Origin: CAZXFH01 sp964640055
GTDB taxonomy: Bacteria; Fidelibacterota; UBA2242; JAFGTP01
Direction of reading: 5' to 3'
DNA: 22,166 nucleotides
NCBI GenBank assembly: GCA_964640055.1
Contig: CAZXFH010000046.1
Coordinates: 1-22,166 of the forward strand
The stretch's first letter is position 1. The number at the start of each line of letters is the position of its first letter. Positions 1 through 7,192 of the stretch are shown piece by piece. Below the pieces are notes generated by a model. It had not been told where the DNA came from and did no database searches. It was given only the letters and a program-made list of their open reading frames with translations. The translations under genes were made by a program, and so were the position numbers.

Positions 1-330
1 TAACCGGTGGGCCCGCAAGCCACGCAGCTACCCCGAGCCCTTTCAAGGGCTTATAGTAGTAAACGGTTGAAACCGTTTGAGAGTCTTTTATGTTGTTGGC
101 TATTTTTCTTCCTTACTCTCCCCTGGGGCTAGTCCTAGTCCCAATCCCAAGGATAATCGCATTGTGTCAGACAGACAGATTAAAGATCTGATTCGGGTTT
201 CCCAAAATGATATTTTGGATGCCATTACTGTTCCCGATTGCAACCCGGAAAAGAGCGCTGGGTAATAATTATTTTCTTTGCGCTCTTTGCGTTCTTAGCG
301 TTCTTTGCGAGAAATATTATCCTCCGCAAA
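1..330. repeat. Gene-free left end with small palindromes
   Basis: I see no convincing gene here. The stretch holds several short perfect palindromes: 36-51 (7-bp arms AGCCCTT/AAGGGCT), 61-78 (8-bp arms AAACGGTT/AACCGTTT) and 202-218 (7-bp arms CCAAAAT/ATTTTGG). It also holds the unit CTGGGGCTAGTCCTAG at 123-138, which recurs inverted at the right end of the window. The tight 2-3-nt loops and dispersed copies resemble REP-type intergenic palindromes, but no RAYT transposase gene is present in the window. Open frames crossing this stretch on the plus strand resemble no protein I know. Confidence 0.6.
276..309. repeat. Four-unit 9-nt tandem repeat (CTTTGCGNN)
   Basis: Four units with a 9-nt period are visible: CTTTGCG at 276-282, 285-291 and 303-309, and CTTAGCG at 294-300, separated by CT or TT. 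The array lies 22 bp beyond the stop codon of the rubrerythrin-like gene. There are no spacers, so it is not a CRISPR. Similar CTTTGCG-type low-complexity arrays occur between genes in many unrelated bacterial genomes, and I know of no established function. Confidence 0.7.
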
Positions 331-855
331 TCACCACATACCGTCCATCTGAAACTCGGCGCTGCCCAACCAGAAACCGGAGCGGGTCACCGAATCATAC
401 TGGGCCTGCAGCAGGTCATAATGAAAATGTTCCTCTTTGGCAATGTTGTTAAAAATCTCGGTGGCAGTCGGGTCAGAGGTTTCTTCGGCGGCTTTCTCAA
501 AATAATTGATCGCTTCCCGTTCCAGGTCCATCCCGACCCGGATCGCTTCCACTTCGCCTTTGGCGTCCGGTTTCCGCATATTTTTCTCCAGTCGGGTGAT
601 CAGGGGTGCGGTGGTGCGGGCGGCACGCTCCTGATCCACATATTTCTGCCAATCCTCGTCCCCCACAATGTCGGTAAAAAGGTCACCGAAAGTTTGCAAG
701 TGTTTGACCTCTTCTCCGGCCAGCCATTGAAACATCTTTTTACCCTTTTCTTTCTCCGTTATTTGCGCGGCATGCTCGAAAAATTCACGGCCGTCAATTT
801 CCAGCCGAATGGCTGCCTGCATGGCTTTTTCCACGGAATTACTTAGTGCGGGCAT
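331..855 (-). CDS. Rubrerythrin-like ferritin-family di-iron protein
   Basis: This is a four-helix-bundle protein of about 174 residues. Numbered from the upstream ATG at 861, two sequence-similar halves each supply a Glu (E21 and E114, in LEIDGREFF and LEREAINYF) and an ExxH motif (E51/H54 and E144/H147). These are the expected ligands of a rubrerythrin-type di-iron site. There is no C-terminal rubredoxin CxxC pair, so it is the erythrin-only form. Such proteins usually reduce peroxide or handle iron in anaerobes; the exact role here is inferred. Two in-frame ATGs are possible. The AAGGAG site is only 1 nt from the ATG at 861 but 7 nt from the one at 855, so the second is preferred. The gene lies 110-116 bp downstream of the M14 gene and may be transcribed separately. 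Confidence 0.85.
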   Translation of the reverse strand: MPALSNSVEKAMQAAIRLEIDGREFFEHAAQITEKEKGKKMFQWLAGEEVKHLQTFGDLFTDIVGDEDWQKYVDQERAARTTAPLITRLEKNMRKPDAKGEVEAIRVGMDLEREAINYFEKAAEETSDPTATEIFNNIAKEEHFHYDLLQAQYDSVTRSGFWLGSAEFQMDGMW

Positions 856-971
856 CAGCATTCTCCTTTTTTAGAGCGGCTTATTGATAATCTTCATCAG
901 TCTTCTGGGCGTGTTAATTTAAACATATTTTGACAAGATGGAAGATGATATTCGGGTGTGCGGATGGCAAC

Positions 972-2420
972 TTATTCATTAATATGGATATAGGCGCGGG
1001 AAATTTCCATATTGGCGCGGGTGACCAGGATGGGATAGACTTCCCCGAAGCCGTAAACCGAGTATTTGCGCCAGATCAGGGCATCGGTATCGATCAGATA
1101 GCCGCGGTCCTCCCCCACATTATAGGAAATGGGCGGTACATAGCCTTTGAGATTGACCCGGGTGAATTTACTGTCCAGTCCGTTGATGATCACATCCACG
1201 ATCTCGAATTGATCACCCCGTTTGAGATAAAGGGTTTGACCGTCCAGAATGGCTTTCTTCTCGTTATTGACCTTGAAGATATAGGTGATCAGTTCCTTAT
1301 TGATCTGGCTGACCTGAATATCGACCTTGCCGATCTCCTTATTATCCTTGCGGGCGATAATACTGGTGGACTCGGTCAGTTTGGCCGCTTTATTGAAATC
1401 CTGTTCGCTGCCCACATCCACAATATCGCAGCTCAGTCCCCGTTTATAGTTGGATTCGATATGGGTCACGCGGATCTCGTCCCCTCTTAGAATGCGCAGG
1501 CTCTGATTGTTATCCACGACCCGTGGCTCGGTATTGTTGATCGAGATCAGCATATAGATCAGTTTGGGGGGCTCATAGATAATGGCCGGATGTTCCGGTT
1601 CCACCTGCATCAGTTTCAGGAATTCGTTGATGGCATAATTATGGTAACGTATTTTCAGTTCCAGGGAGCTGAGATTTTTCGAAGTTTCAATGCCAAAGGC
1701 GGGTATACCAAACTGAGTCAGGGCAAAAAAGGTGGCCGACTTTTGCATGCCGGGGTAGCGGGATTGCTTGGAAAAAGATCTGGTGTTCATAAAGTGCATA
1801 TGGTGGTCAGACCGTTCAATTTTCTTATTGACCTGGGTGACCACTTGCCGGGCCATTTTTTCCAGCTGGATTGTATCGCCCCGGAAAACATAGTGGGAAT
1901 CGTCGGCAATGATCGATTGTCCGAAGCGATAGGGATTGCGCCCCTGACTTTGCCAGGTATCGCTGTAAAAGCCCCAGCCGTCGTGTAGATTAAGAAAGAG
2001 ATCCGATTCTGCCATCAGTTGTTTGATGACCCCTACGATCTGACCGTCTATATCCTGGGACGGAGGCGAATGATGATCAAAGCGGCGGTTCATATCGCCA
2101 TTCACACCACGCATATTTTTGATAATGGAGTGGAAATTAGCCCGCGGAACTACGATCAGGTTGCCCTTCTCCAGTACCAGATTGGGATAGAGATCGGCGG
2201 ACAGGAAGCCGCCCGGTTCATCGCCCTGAATGCCGCCCAGGATAAAAACAGTGGGCCCGTCAAAGCGGCCGTAAAGGCGGTAGATATTCAATTCATTGGG
2301 CGTATTTTTAAAATAAGTGGTATGCTTCCGGGAAGGTCGTTCCTGAGCGGAAATAATTCCCGAAAACCCCATCAGGAGCAGTAGTAAAACAAGGCCGGTA
2401 TTTACGAGTTTAGGTTGCAT
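972..2420 (-). CDS. Secreted M14-family peptidase, Csd4/Pgp1-like, with Gln zinc ligand
   Basis: The protein has 482 residues and an N-terminal signal peptide (hydrophobic 9-24, likely cut near ISA-QE). Residues about 45-270 form a zinc carboxypeptidase fold of the M14 type. The usual HxxE motif reads QGDE, so the predicted ligands are Q65, E68 and H146 (NLHDGWGF), with E245 (GIETSKN) as the likely catalytic Glu. A Gln zinc ligand is the hallmark of Helicobacter pylori Csd4, a D,L-carboxypeptidase that trims peptidoglycan tripeptides and sets helical shape. Two similar C-terminal beta repeats follow (around 288-321 and 379-411, each with NN then RGD), matching a three-domain Csd4-like layout. 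The ATG lies one base after the stop of the upstream YkuD gene and has only a weak GGA Shine-Dalgarno, so translation is probably coupled. Assignment to the Csd4 type is inferred from motifs and layout; substrate is untested. Confidence 0.75.
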   Translation of the reverse strand: MQPKLVNTGLVLLLLLMGFSGIISAQERPSRKHTTYFKNTPNELNIYRLYGRFDGPTVFILGGIQGDEPGGFLSADLYPNLVLEKGNLIVVPRANFHSIIKNMRGVNGDMNRRFDHHSPPSQDIDGQIVGVIKQLMAESDLFLNLHDGWGFYSDTWQSQGRNPYRFGQSIIADDSHYVFRGDTIQLEKMARQVVTQVNKKIERSDHHMHFMNTRSFSKQSRYPGMQKSATFFALTQFGIPAFGIETSKNLSSLELKIRYHNYAINEFLKLMQVEPEHPAIIYEPPKLIYMLISINNTEPRVVDNNQSLRILRGDEIRVTHIESNYKRGLSCDIVDVGSEQDFNKAAKLTESTSIIARKDNKEIGKVDIQVSQINKELITYIFKVNNEKKAILDGQTLYLKRGDQFEIVDVIINGLDSKFTRVNLKGYVPPISYNVGEDRGYLIDTDALIWRKYSVYGFGEVYPILVTRANMEISRAYIHINE

Positions 2421-2421
2421 A

Positions 2422-3741
2422 TTAATCCAAAGGCTGCCAGGTTTCCCGGGTGATGCGGAAATGACCGGGATAACCGGTTACGGTCAGGGTCTTGATACCG
2501 AAATCCCGATAGACATCGGATCCATATTGCTGTTTGAAGGAGACCTGCCAGCGCATGGTATCGGTTTCCGTAAAATTGATATCCCGGATTTGCAGGTTAA
2601 TATTTTCCGCCTGCCGGAATCGGGCGGTTTTATCCTGTTGCCAGGCGGTGTAGTCCATGTTACCAGTACGAAAGCCGGAATCATAAAAGGCCATATAACG
2701 GGAGATATTGCGGGATTCCCAGGCCTGTTCCCATTCTTTGATAAAGCGGTTGATTAGTTGCGTTATACTGCGCTGGGGTCGGCGGCGGGTAAAATCCTCT
2801 CTAACGATCCGCCAATCCGGATTGCTATTGATACAATAAATCTGTTTAGTGCCCCGGGAATAAAAATAGGGGCAAAAATATTGCTGATCAAACTCGATGA
2901 GGGCTTCATGTTCCCCGGCATAGACCCGGATATTGTCCAGCTCAATTTTTTTCCAGTCGTAGCGCTGCTCGATACGCTTTTTATACTGTTTAAACTCAGC
3001 CAGGTTGCGGTGGGTGTGGGTTTGAAACCAGGGAGCATAATAATCAAAATAGTCCGTCAGTCGGCCCTGCTCCCAGGCCCCGGCCCAATTATCCAGGATC
3101 GCTTTCCATCCGGCCTGCAGGGTCTGGTATTTGTCGGCGGAAAGAGGGGGCAGGCTATCCCGGATGATTACCCGCGTAGTATTGATCTCAATAAAAGGCA
3201 ATAGATCCAAAATATGGCTATTATTCAGAGAGATACATCCATTGGTCTGGCGGGCCACGATCTTTTCATTACGGCCATGGATCCAGATGTTGGAGCCGGT
3301 GTGTTCGTATAAGCGGTCAATATAATTGGGATAATCCAGTACCAGGGCCAGGGGGCCATACCGGTCGGGCAGGGTCTCTCCTGAAATCTTACCATTGATC
3401 AGATAGATGCCTTCCGGTGTTTTCATATCCCCTTCCAGGACTTTATCACCGGCCACTTTTCCGGTACTGGCGAAAAATTCGGCTACCAAGCGGACCGAAT
3501 CTTTTTGATTGCTATTGACGATATACAAGCGCTGCGTGGATTTATCAACCAGCAGAACATTGGCAATACTATCAGCCGATATATTAAACACACCATCGAA
3601 AAGCATACGGGCCGTCAGAGTGCATGGCATCAGTAAATACAAACAAACGATCAACCCGGCGCGTCCCTTCAAATAAGCCAGCCAGCTGAGTGGGTTCCTA
3701 TTAAATTTTTCAGGTTTAATTCGTGTTTTATAAGGGGCCAT
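2422..3741 (-). CDS. YkuD L,D-transpeptidase/carboxypeptidase-family protein with two NTF2-like domains (Csd6/Pgp2-like)
   Basis: The protein has 439 residues. A basic N-terminus precedes a hydrophobic segment (about 28-44), suggesting a signal peptide or anchor. The YkuD domain spans about 58-195, with the HG motif at H155-G156 and the catalytic Cys at C169 in TNGCISL, where most family members have SHGC. Two related C-terminal units follow, about 205-318 and 325-437. Each begins with a Trp-rich helix (DNWAGAWEQGRL and KEWEQAWESRNI) and fits an NTF2/SnoaL-like domain. A YkuD domain followed by an NTF2-like domain is the layout of H. pylori Csd6 and Campylobacter Pgp2, which are L,D-carboxypeptidases that trim tetrapeptides. 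The second NTF2-like copy is extra. It is immediately followed by the M14 gene. No clear Shine-Dalgarno precedes the ATG. Whether it is a transpeptidase or a carboxypeptidase cannot be decided from sequence. Confidence 0.8.
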   Translation of the reverse strand: MAPYKTRIKPEKFNRNPLSWLAYLKGRAGLIVCLYLLMPCTLTARMLFDGVFNISADSIANVLLVDKSTQRLYIVNSNQKDSVRLVAEFFASTGKVAGDKVLEGDMKTPEGIYLINGKISGETLPDRYGPLALVLDYPNYIDRLYEHTGSNIWIHGRNEKIVARQTNGCISLNNSHILDLLPFIEINTTRVIIRDSLPPLSADKYQTLQAGWKAILDNWAGAWEQGRLTDYFDYYAPWFQTHTHRNLAEFKQYKKRIEQRYDWKKIELDNIRVYAGEHEALIEFDQQYFCPYFYSRGTKQIYCINSNPDWRIVREDFTRRRPQRSITQLINRFIKEWEQAWESRNISRYMAFYDSGFRTGNMDYTAWQQDKTARFRQAENINLQIRDINFTETDTMRWQVSFKQQYGSDVYRDFGIKTLTVTGYPGHFRITRETWQPLD

Positions 3742-3778
3742 CGGTTTTAAAAGTAAAAGTCACAACAAGCAGCATAAA

Positions 3779-3784
3779 ATTATA
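3779..3784 (-). promoter_or_regulatory. Candidate -10 box for the YkuD/M14 gene pair
   Basis: The minus strand reads TATAAT, a perfect sigma70 -10 hexamer, 37 bp upstream of the YkuD start codon, inside the 143-bp gap after the preceding gene. The matching -35 region (CTGAAG, 16 bp further upstream) is poor, so this is only a candidate. The 5' untranslated region would be about 30 nt. Confidence 0.35.
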
Positions 3785-3884
3785 TCTAATGTTAAGGATG
3801 CTTCAGTGCGGATTTTCAATCTGATTAAAGACCTGTAAAATTTATAAAATCAGTGGCAATAACAAACACATTTTTTCCAGTTGC

Positions 3885-4847
3885 TCAGGCGTTGAGCCGC
3901 AGGGTTTTATTTTGAAAGCGTTCCCAGTGAAAAAACAGGGCGGTATCAAAGGGCTGACTGTACTGCAAAATACGATCGATCTCCCTTTGGGTGGTAACTT
4001 CAAAACTGGGCCGCAGAGCGGTATTCTCAAATTCCAACTGATACTGAGTTAGTCGGTCTTCGCTCCAGCTCAGATCCTTGCCTATGACGGCATGATACAG
4101 GAGCGGTGAAATCGAGGCGCCCCGATGGAGAAATGTACTGGGTAACTGGCCGGTGGTGTAGGGCAGATCGATCAGGGTGAGAGGCGGCAGGGAGACCATT
4201 ATTTCAGCCCGGCCTCCCAGGGCGTTATAGGCATCCAGAAAATACTCATAGATCACATTATGACGCCAGTCCAGCCATTCCGGCAGGAGTTCTGATATCT
4301 GGGCCATAGTGCCGACCATCTCCCCCAATTCAGCTGAAAATTCGCCCAGGCAAAAGGGACAATAGCAATAGGGTGGCATTTGATGCTGGATATCCAACTC
4401 AGATACCTCCCAGAAAAAGGAGAAACGTAAGAAGTCCAGAAAAATGTAGTCCGGCATGGTCCCGAACATAACCGCTGACATTAATTGATCGAAGCGGTCC
4501 CGGCTGAGGGGGTTACTGGGGCACAGAGGATAGTACCAGCGGTCAGCGGTATAGCTTACACCTGCGGCTGAGACCGGAGGAGTAAAATGCTGATGCTGCC
4601 ATAGGAGTGGGCTGTGAAAGGATTCCACGATCAGCGCGGCTTTGAGGCCCTTTTCCTTGATAGCTTCCACCATGCGGGAAACCGGAAACCATTCGCCGGG
4701 CGAAGAAATTTCATTGAGTAACTGCCAGGGTTTGGTGCAGGGGATGCACAGACCGTTAAAACCAGCCTGCTTAACGGCCCTAACCGTGGCCTTGAAGGTT
4801 CGCATATCCTTATTTTGGGGATAATATTTTACCAATTTGGTCGTCAA
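3885..4847 (-). CDS. Uncharacterised TIM-barrel-like protein with CxCxxC motif
   Basis: I do not recognise a named family for this 320-residue protein. The alternating strand and helix pattern and the segment DYIFLDFLRF (133-142) recall the barrel core of putative glycoside hydrolases of the GHL10/DUF4015 sort. It is followed by a CYCPFC cluster (C161, C163, C166), which in similar barrels looks like a small metal-binding loop. A second Cys pair is C34/C37. No signal peptide is evident, so it is probably cytoplasmic. The start is TTG: no ATG fits, and a GGAGG site lies 7 nt upstream of the TTG at 4847. It lies 66 bp after the alpha/beta-hydrolase-like gene and 143 bp before the YkuD/M14 pair. 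A sugar-active role would suit the envelope-related neighbours but is unproven. Confidence 0.6.
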   Translation of the reverse strand: MTTKLVKYYPQNKDMRTFKATVRAVKQAGFNGLCIPCTKPWQLLNEISSPGEWFPVSRMVEAIKEKGLKAALIVESFHSPLLWQHQHFTPPVSAAGVSYTADRWYYPLCPSNPLSRDRFDQLMSAVMFGTMPDYIFLDFLRFSFFWEVSELDIQHQMPPYCYCPFCLGEFSAELGEMVGTMAQISELLPEWLDWRHNVIYEYFLDAYNALGGRAEIMVSLPPLTLIDLPYTTGQLPSTFLHRGASISPLLYHAVIGKDLSWSEDRLTQYQLEFENTALRPSFEVTTQREIDRILQYSQPFDTALFFHWERFQNKTLRLNA

Positions 4848-4913
4848 GCCTGATCCTCCGTGGACTAATTAAAGGCAACTGATAGCCAGGCGATTATCCA
4901 TTCGATTGATCAT

Positions 4914-5810
4914 TTAAAATTCCGCATCCGGTAAGATACTGAATTTAATAAATTTGGCGAATTGATCATCGGCATATAATATTTCCTCCCGACTACTGGT
5001 CGATTCGATAAAGACCATGTGTCGGCTATTTAAGAACATGGGGCTGATATCCGCCTCTTTAATGAAATAATACGGAATCTGCCAGCCCTGCAAGTCCTTG
5101 ATTAACTGCCGGGAAGTCTCGGCGGTACCGCCATCGGCCAGATAAATGTCCAGGATGCGTCCCTCGTAACGGCACATCCAGTAGACAAAGCGTTCCAGGC
5201 GCCGGTAAAGGGCATCGAAGAGGTGCACGGCCCGTATATGGGACGCCAGTCCGCCTTGCATCAGAATAGTGGAAACCACTTGATAACCGCCGCCGTGAGC
5301 CGCGAGGATGATCTTTCCGATCTGCTCACTGTCAATTAGTTGACGGTTCTTTAATAATTTGATAATATCGGTCATCATGTCAGAAAATCCGTTCCGCTCC
5401 TCCAGTTGCCCGCCAAAGCTATCGGGCGCATTTTTAGGTCCCTGGGGAACGACCAGAATCGCATTCTTGCCACTCTCGACAAATTGCTGGATCAACCTGT
5501 ATTCGGACAGGGCATCGGCCACATTATCAAACCAACCATGCAAGAAAACCACAAAATCCACACTATCCCGTTGTTGGTAATGATCCGGTATAAAAATAGC
5601 CACTGAATTATCGCTGTAATGCTCTGCATAGCTGTAGCTGTTTCCCTGGTAGCGGTAGCCATCGGCCCGCTCGGGATGGGGAAAGGGCGCGCTCTCCAGC
5701 CAGGCGACCAGTAGTTCGCCATACTCATCATAACGATCCGTATCTTGCAGTTGACCCCATAAAAAGAACGGCAGCACAAGCATTATTAAACATCTGATCA
5801 TTAAGCGCAT
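4914..5810 (-). CDS. Secreted alpha/beta-hydrolase-fold protein lacking the nucleophile Ser
   Basis: The protein has 298 residues and begins with a signal peptide (hydrophobic 7-19, FFLWGQ). The fold is indicated by the oxyanion strand VVFLHGW (H91-G92), the strand AILVVPQG and the nucleophile elbow region. The elbow reads AAHGGGYQ (171-178), where active esterases have GxSxG, so Gly173 takes the place of the catalytic Ser. A His that could complete a triad remains (SRHMVFI, H264). The codon is GGC, one transition from AGC, and the frame is otherwise intact. It is therefore either a catalytically dead, binding-type member or uses a different nucleophile. The ATG has an AAGGA site about 7 nt upstream. 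It follows the lipoprotein gene by 85 bp. Confidence 0.65.
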   Translation of the reverse strand: MRLMIRCLIMLVLPFFLWGQLQDTDRYDEYGELLVAWLESAPFPHPERADGYRYQGNSYSYAEHYSDNSVAIFIPDHYQQRDSVDFVVFLHGWFDNVADALSEYRLIQQFVESGKNAILVVPQGPKNAPDSFGGQLEERNGFSDMMTDIIKLLKNRQLIDSEQIGKIILAAHGGGYQVVSTILMQGGLASHIRAVHLFDALYRRLERFVYWMCRYEGRILDIYLADGGTAETSRQLIKDLQGWQIPYYFIKEADISPMFLNSRHMVFIESTSSREEILYADDQFAKFIKFSILPDAEF

Positions 5811-5895
5811 AATTCGTTCCTTTTGATAAATTTAAAACTCTCCGGTTTGACCCGCTAAATTAATTGTAGGATCCCGGCTCATCAGACAATCAATC

Positions 5896-6777
5896 TTAAG
5901 ACTCAAAATCCACACTATCGGGCGGTACGTCGGTATTTACCGGTGTCTGAAGATCAAAGCTGAACAGCTGCTCGGGACGGGTAAGCCGCACAATCTTGAC
6001 GTATTTGACCTTATCCAGGGCTACCACCTGATCGGACATGCCATTGGTTGACTTCTGGCTGGACCAGTAGACCACATTCTTTTGGCCTTGCTCATCCACA
6101 TACCATCCTAGAAAAATCACAGAATGTCCCAAGCCGGATGTCCAGGAAATATTCATGAAATCACCCGGACGGGCATTTTGTGGCTGAACAACCTTACCCA
6201 TGCCCGCATATTGCACCAGGGCAAAATGACTACCAAAGCCGTCGGCATTCCAATAGCCCCAGAATTTGATCAGGTCATTCCGGCGACCTCCATCGGGTTC
6301 CTGCATGCGCAGGGCTTCATAATGGTCGTAATCCAAGGGCGGGTGTTCCATGTCCTGCAGAATCAGGTTAAGTCCCTCGATAAAAGCGGTATAAGAAGCA
6401 CCACTGCAGTAACTGGTGGCCCGCGGCGGATCCAGCAGGGGCCGTCCCAGTAGTTGTAATTCATATCCAATCGGTGATTCGGTGGGCAGGGCCGTGATCC
6501 CGGTAAAATAGCCACCGCCATCCATGGCACTGGCCTGGGCCCGGTCAATGCCTTTTAAAATATAATCATTGTAGCCCTGCACATACTTGCCAAAAATATC
6601 ACCATGGGATTGGTGTTTCCCTCCGGCTTGCAGATCTGATTTTTTGAGCAAGAAATACTGACCATTATCGGTCGTAGGTTCCAGGGTAAGACGTTGGTCA
6701 CCGGCCGGACCACACCTCAGAATAAAAAGCCCGCTGAGAATCAACAGTATAATAAACTGAAAATATTTTCTGAACAT
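5896..6777 (-). CDS. Papain-like (NlpC/P60 or CHAP type) cysteine hydrolase lipoprotein
   Basis: The protein has 293 residues. The N-terminus is a signal peptide ending FILRCG, so C22 is a plausible but non-canonical lipidation cysteine (Arg at -1). Downstream, ATSYCSGASYTAFI (C124 at a helix start) and GHSVIFLGW (H218 at a strand start) match the Cys and His order of papain-like amidases and peptidases of the NlpC/P60 and CHAP families, which cut peptidoglycan peptides. The segment NARPGDFMNI (201-210) just before the His strand is also typical of that fold. The third polar residue is not certain. The ATG is preceded by GGGGGAG and lies only 12 bp after the small membrane protein gene, so the two are probably co-transcribed. 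I am fairly sure of the fold; the cell-wall substrate is inferred from context. Confidence 0.65.
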   Translation of the reverse strand: MFRKYFQFIILLILSGLFILRCGPAGDQRLTLEPTTDNGQYFLLKKSDLQAGGKHQSHGDIFGKYVQGYNDYILKGIDRAQASAMDGGGYFTGITALPTESPIGYELQLLGRPLLDPPRATSYCSGASYTAFIEGLNLILQDMEHPPLDYDHYEALRMQEPDGGRRNDLIKFWGYWNADGFGSHFALVQYAGMGKVVQPQNARPGDFMNISWTSGLGHSVIFLGWYVDEQGQKNVVYWSSQKSTNGMSDQVVALDKVKYVKIVRLTRPEQLFSFDLQTPVNTDVPPDSVDFES

Positions 6778-6789
6778 AACTCCCCCGCT

Positions 6790-7173
6790 TTATAATTTAA
6801 CAGGCGCTCCGGCAATAATGTACCCGAGCGCAATAATGAACATAAAGATGCCATAGGTCTTAAAACCTTTGTTGTCCGCTTTCAGAAAGTAGCGGTAGGC
6901 CTCACGCATCCGTTTGGCGGCAGCCAGATAAAAGACCCCATCGATAAAGAGCATCAATCCGGCCACATAGACAAACCAGACCAGATTGGCCGCCTGCCGA
7001 AAATAGAGTGTGCCCAGCCCCAGCAGGATCTCGGCTATTCCGGGAATAATGAACAGATCGCGCTCTAAAATGGCGCCCAAAACCATCTTAATATAAGTAG
7101 GCCGAAAAAACAGGATCAGGCCCAGAATAATAAAAACAATTCCAACCATTATATAAAACCAGGTCACAATCAA
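6790..7173 (-). CDS. Small integral membrane protein, four predicted transmembrane helices
   Basis: The 127-residue product has four hydrophobic segments (about 4-24, 40-57, 63-84 and 105-123), with a basic stretch AAKRMREAYRYF between helices 3 and 4. I do not recognise the family. The frame opens at TTG (7173), 3 nt from an AAGGAG site; a GTG two codons further in (7167) lies 9 nt from the same site and is an equally good start. It sits 19 bp after the DUF362 gene and 12 bp before the lipoprotein gene, so it is a middle member of the rsmI-led gene string. Its partner or cargo cannot be told from sequence. Confidence 0.65.
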   Translation of the reverse strand: MIVTWFYIMVGIVFIILGLILFFRPTYIKMVLGAILERDLFIIPGIAEILLGLGTLYFRQAANLVWFVYVAGLMLFIDGVFYLAAAKRMREAYRYFLKADNKGFKTYGIFMFIIALGYIIAGAPVKL

Positions 7174-7192
7174 GTACTCCTTTTTTATGAAG

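Noticed and set aside
276..309. CRISPR array
   Set aside because: The 9-nt repeats are contiguous with no spacers, and no cas gene is present.
238..846. Long open frame on the plus strand over the rubrerythrin-like gene
   Set aside because: It is antisense to a gene with clear di-iron ligands, its start lies in the repeat array region, and the translation resembles no known protein.
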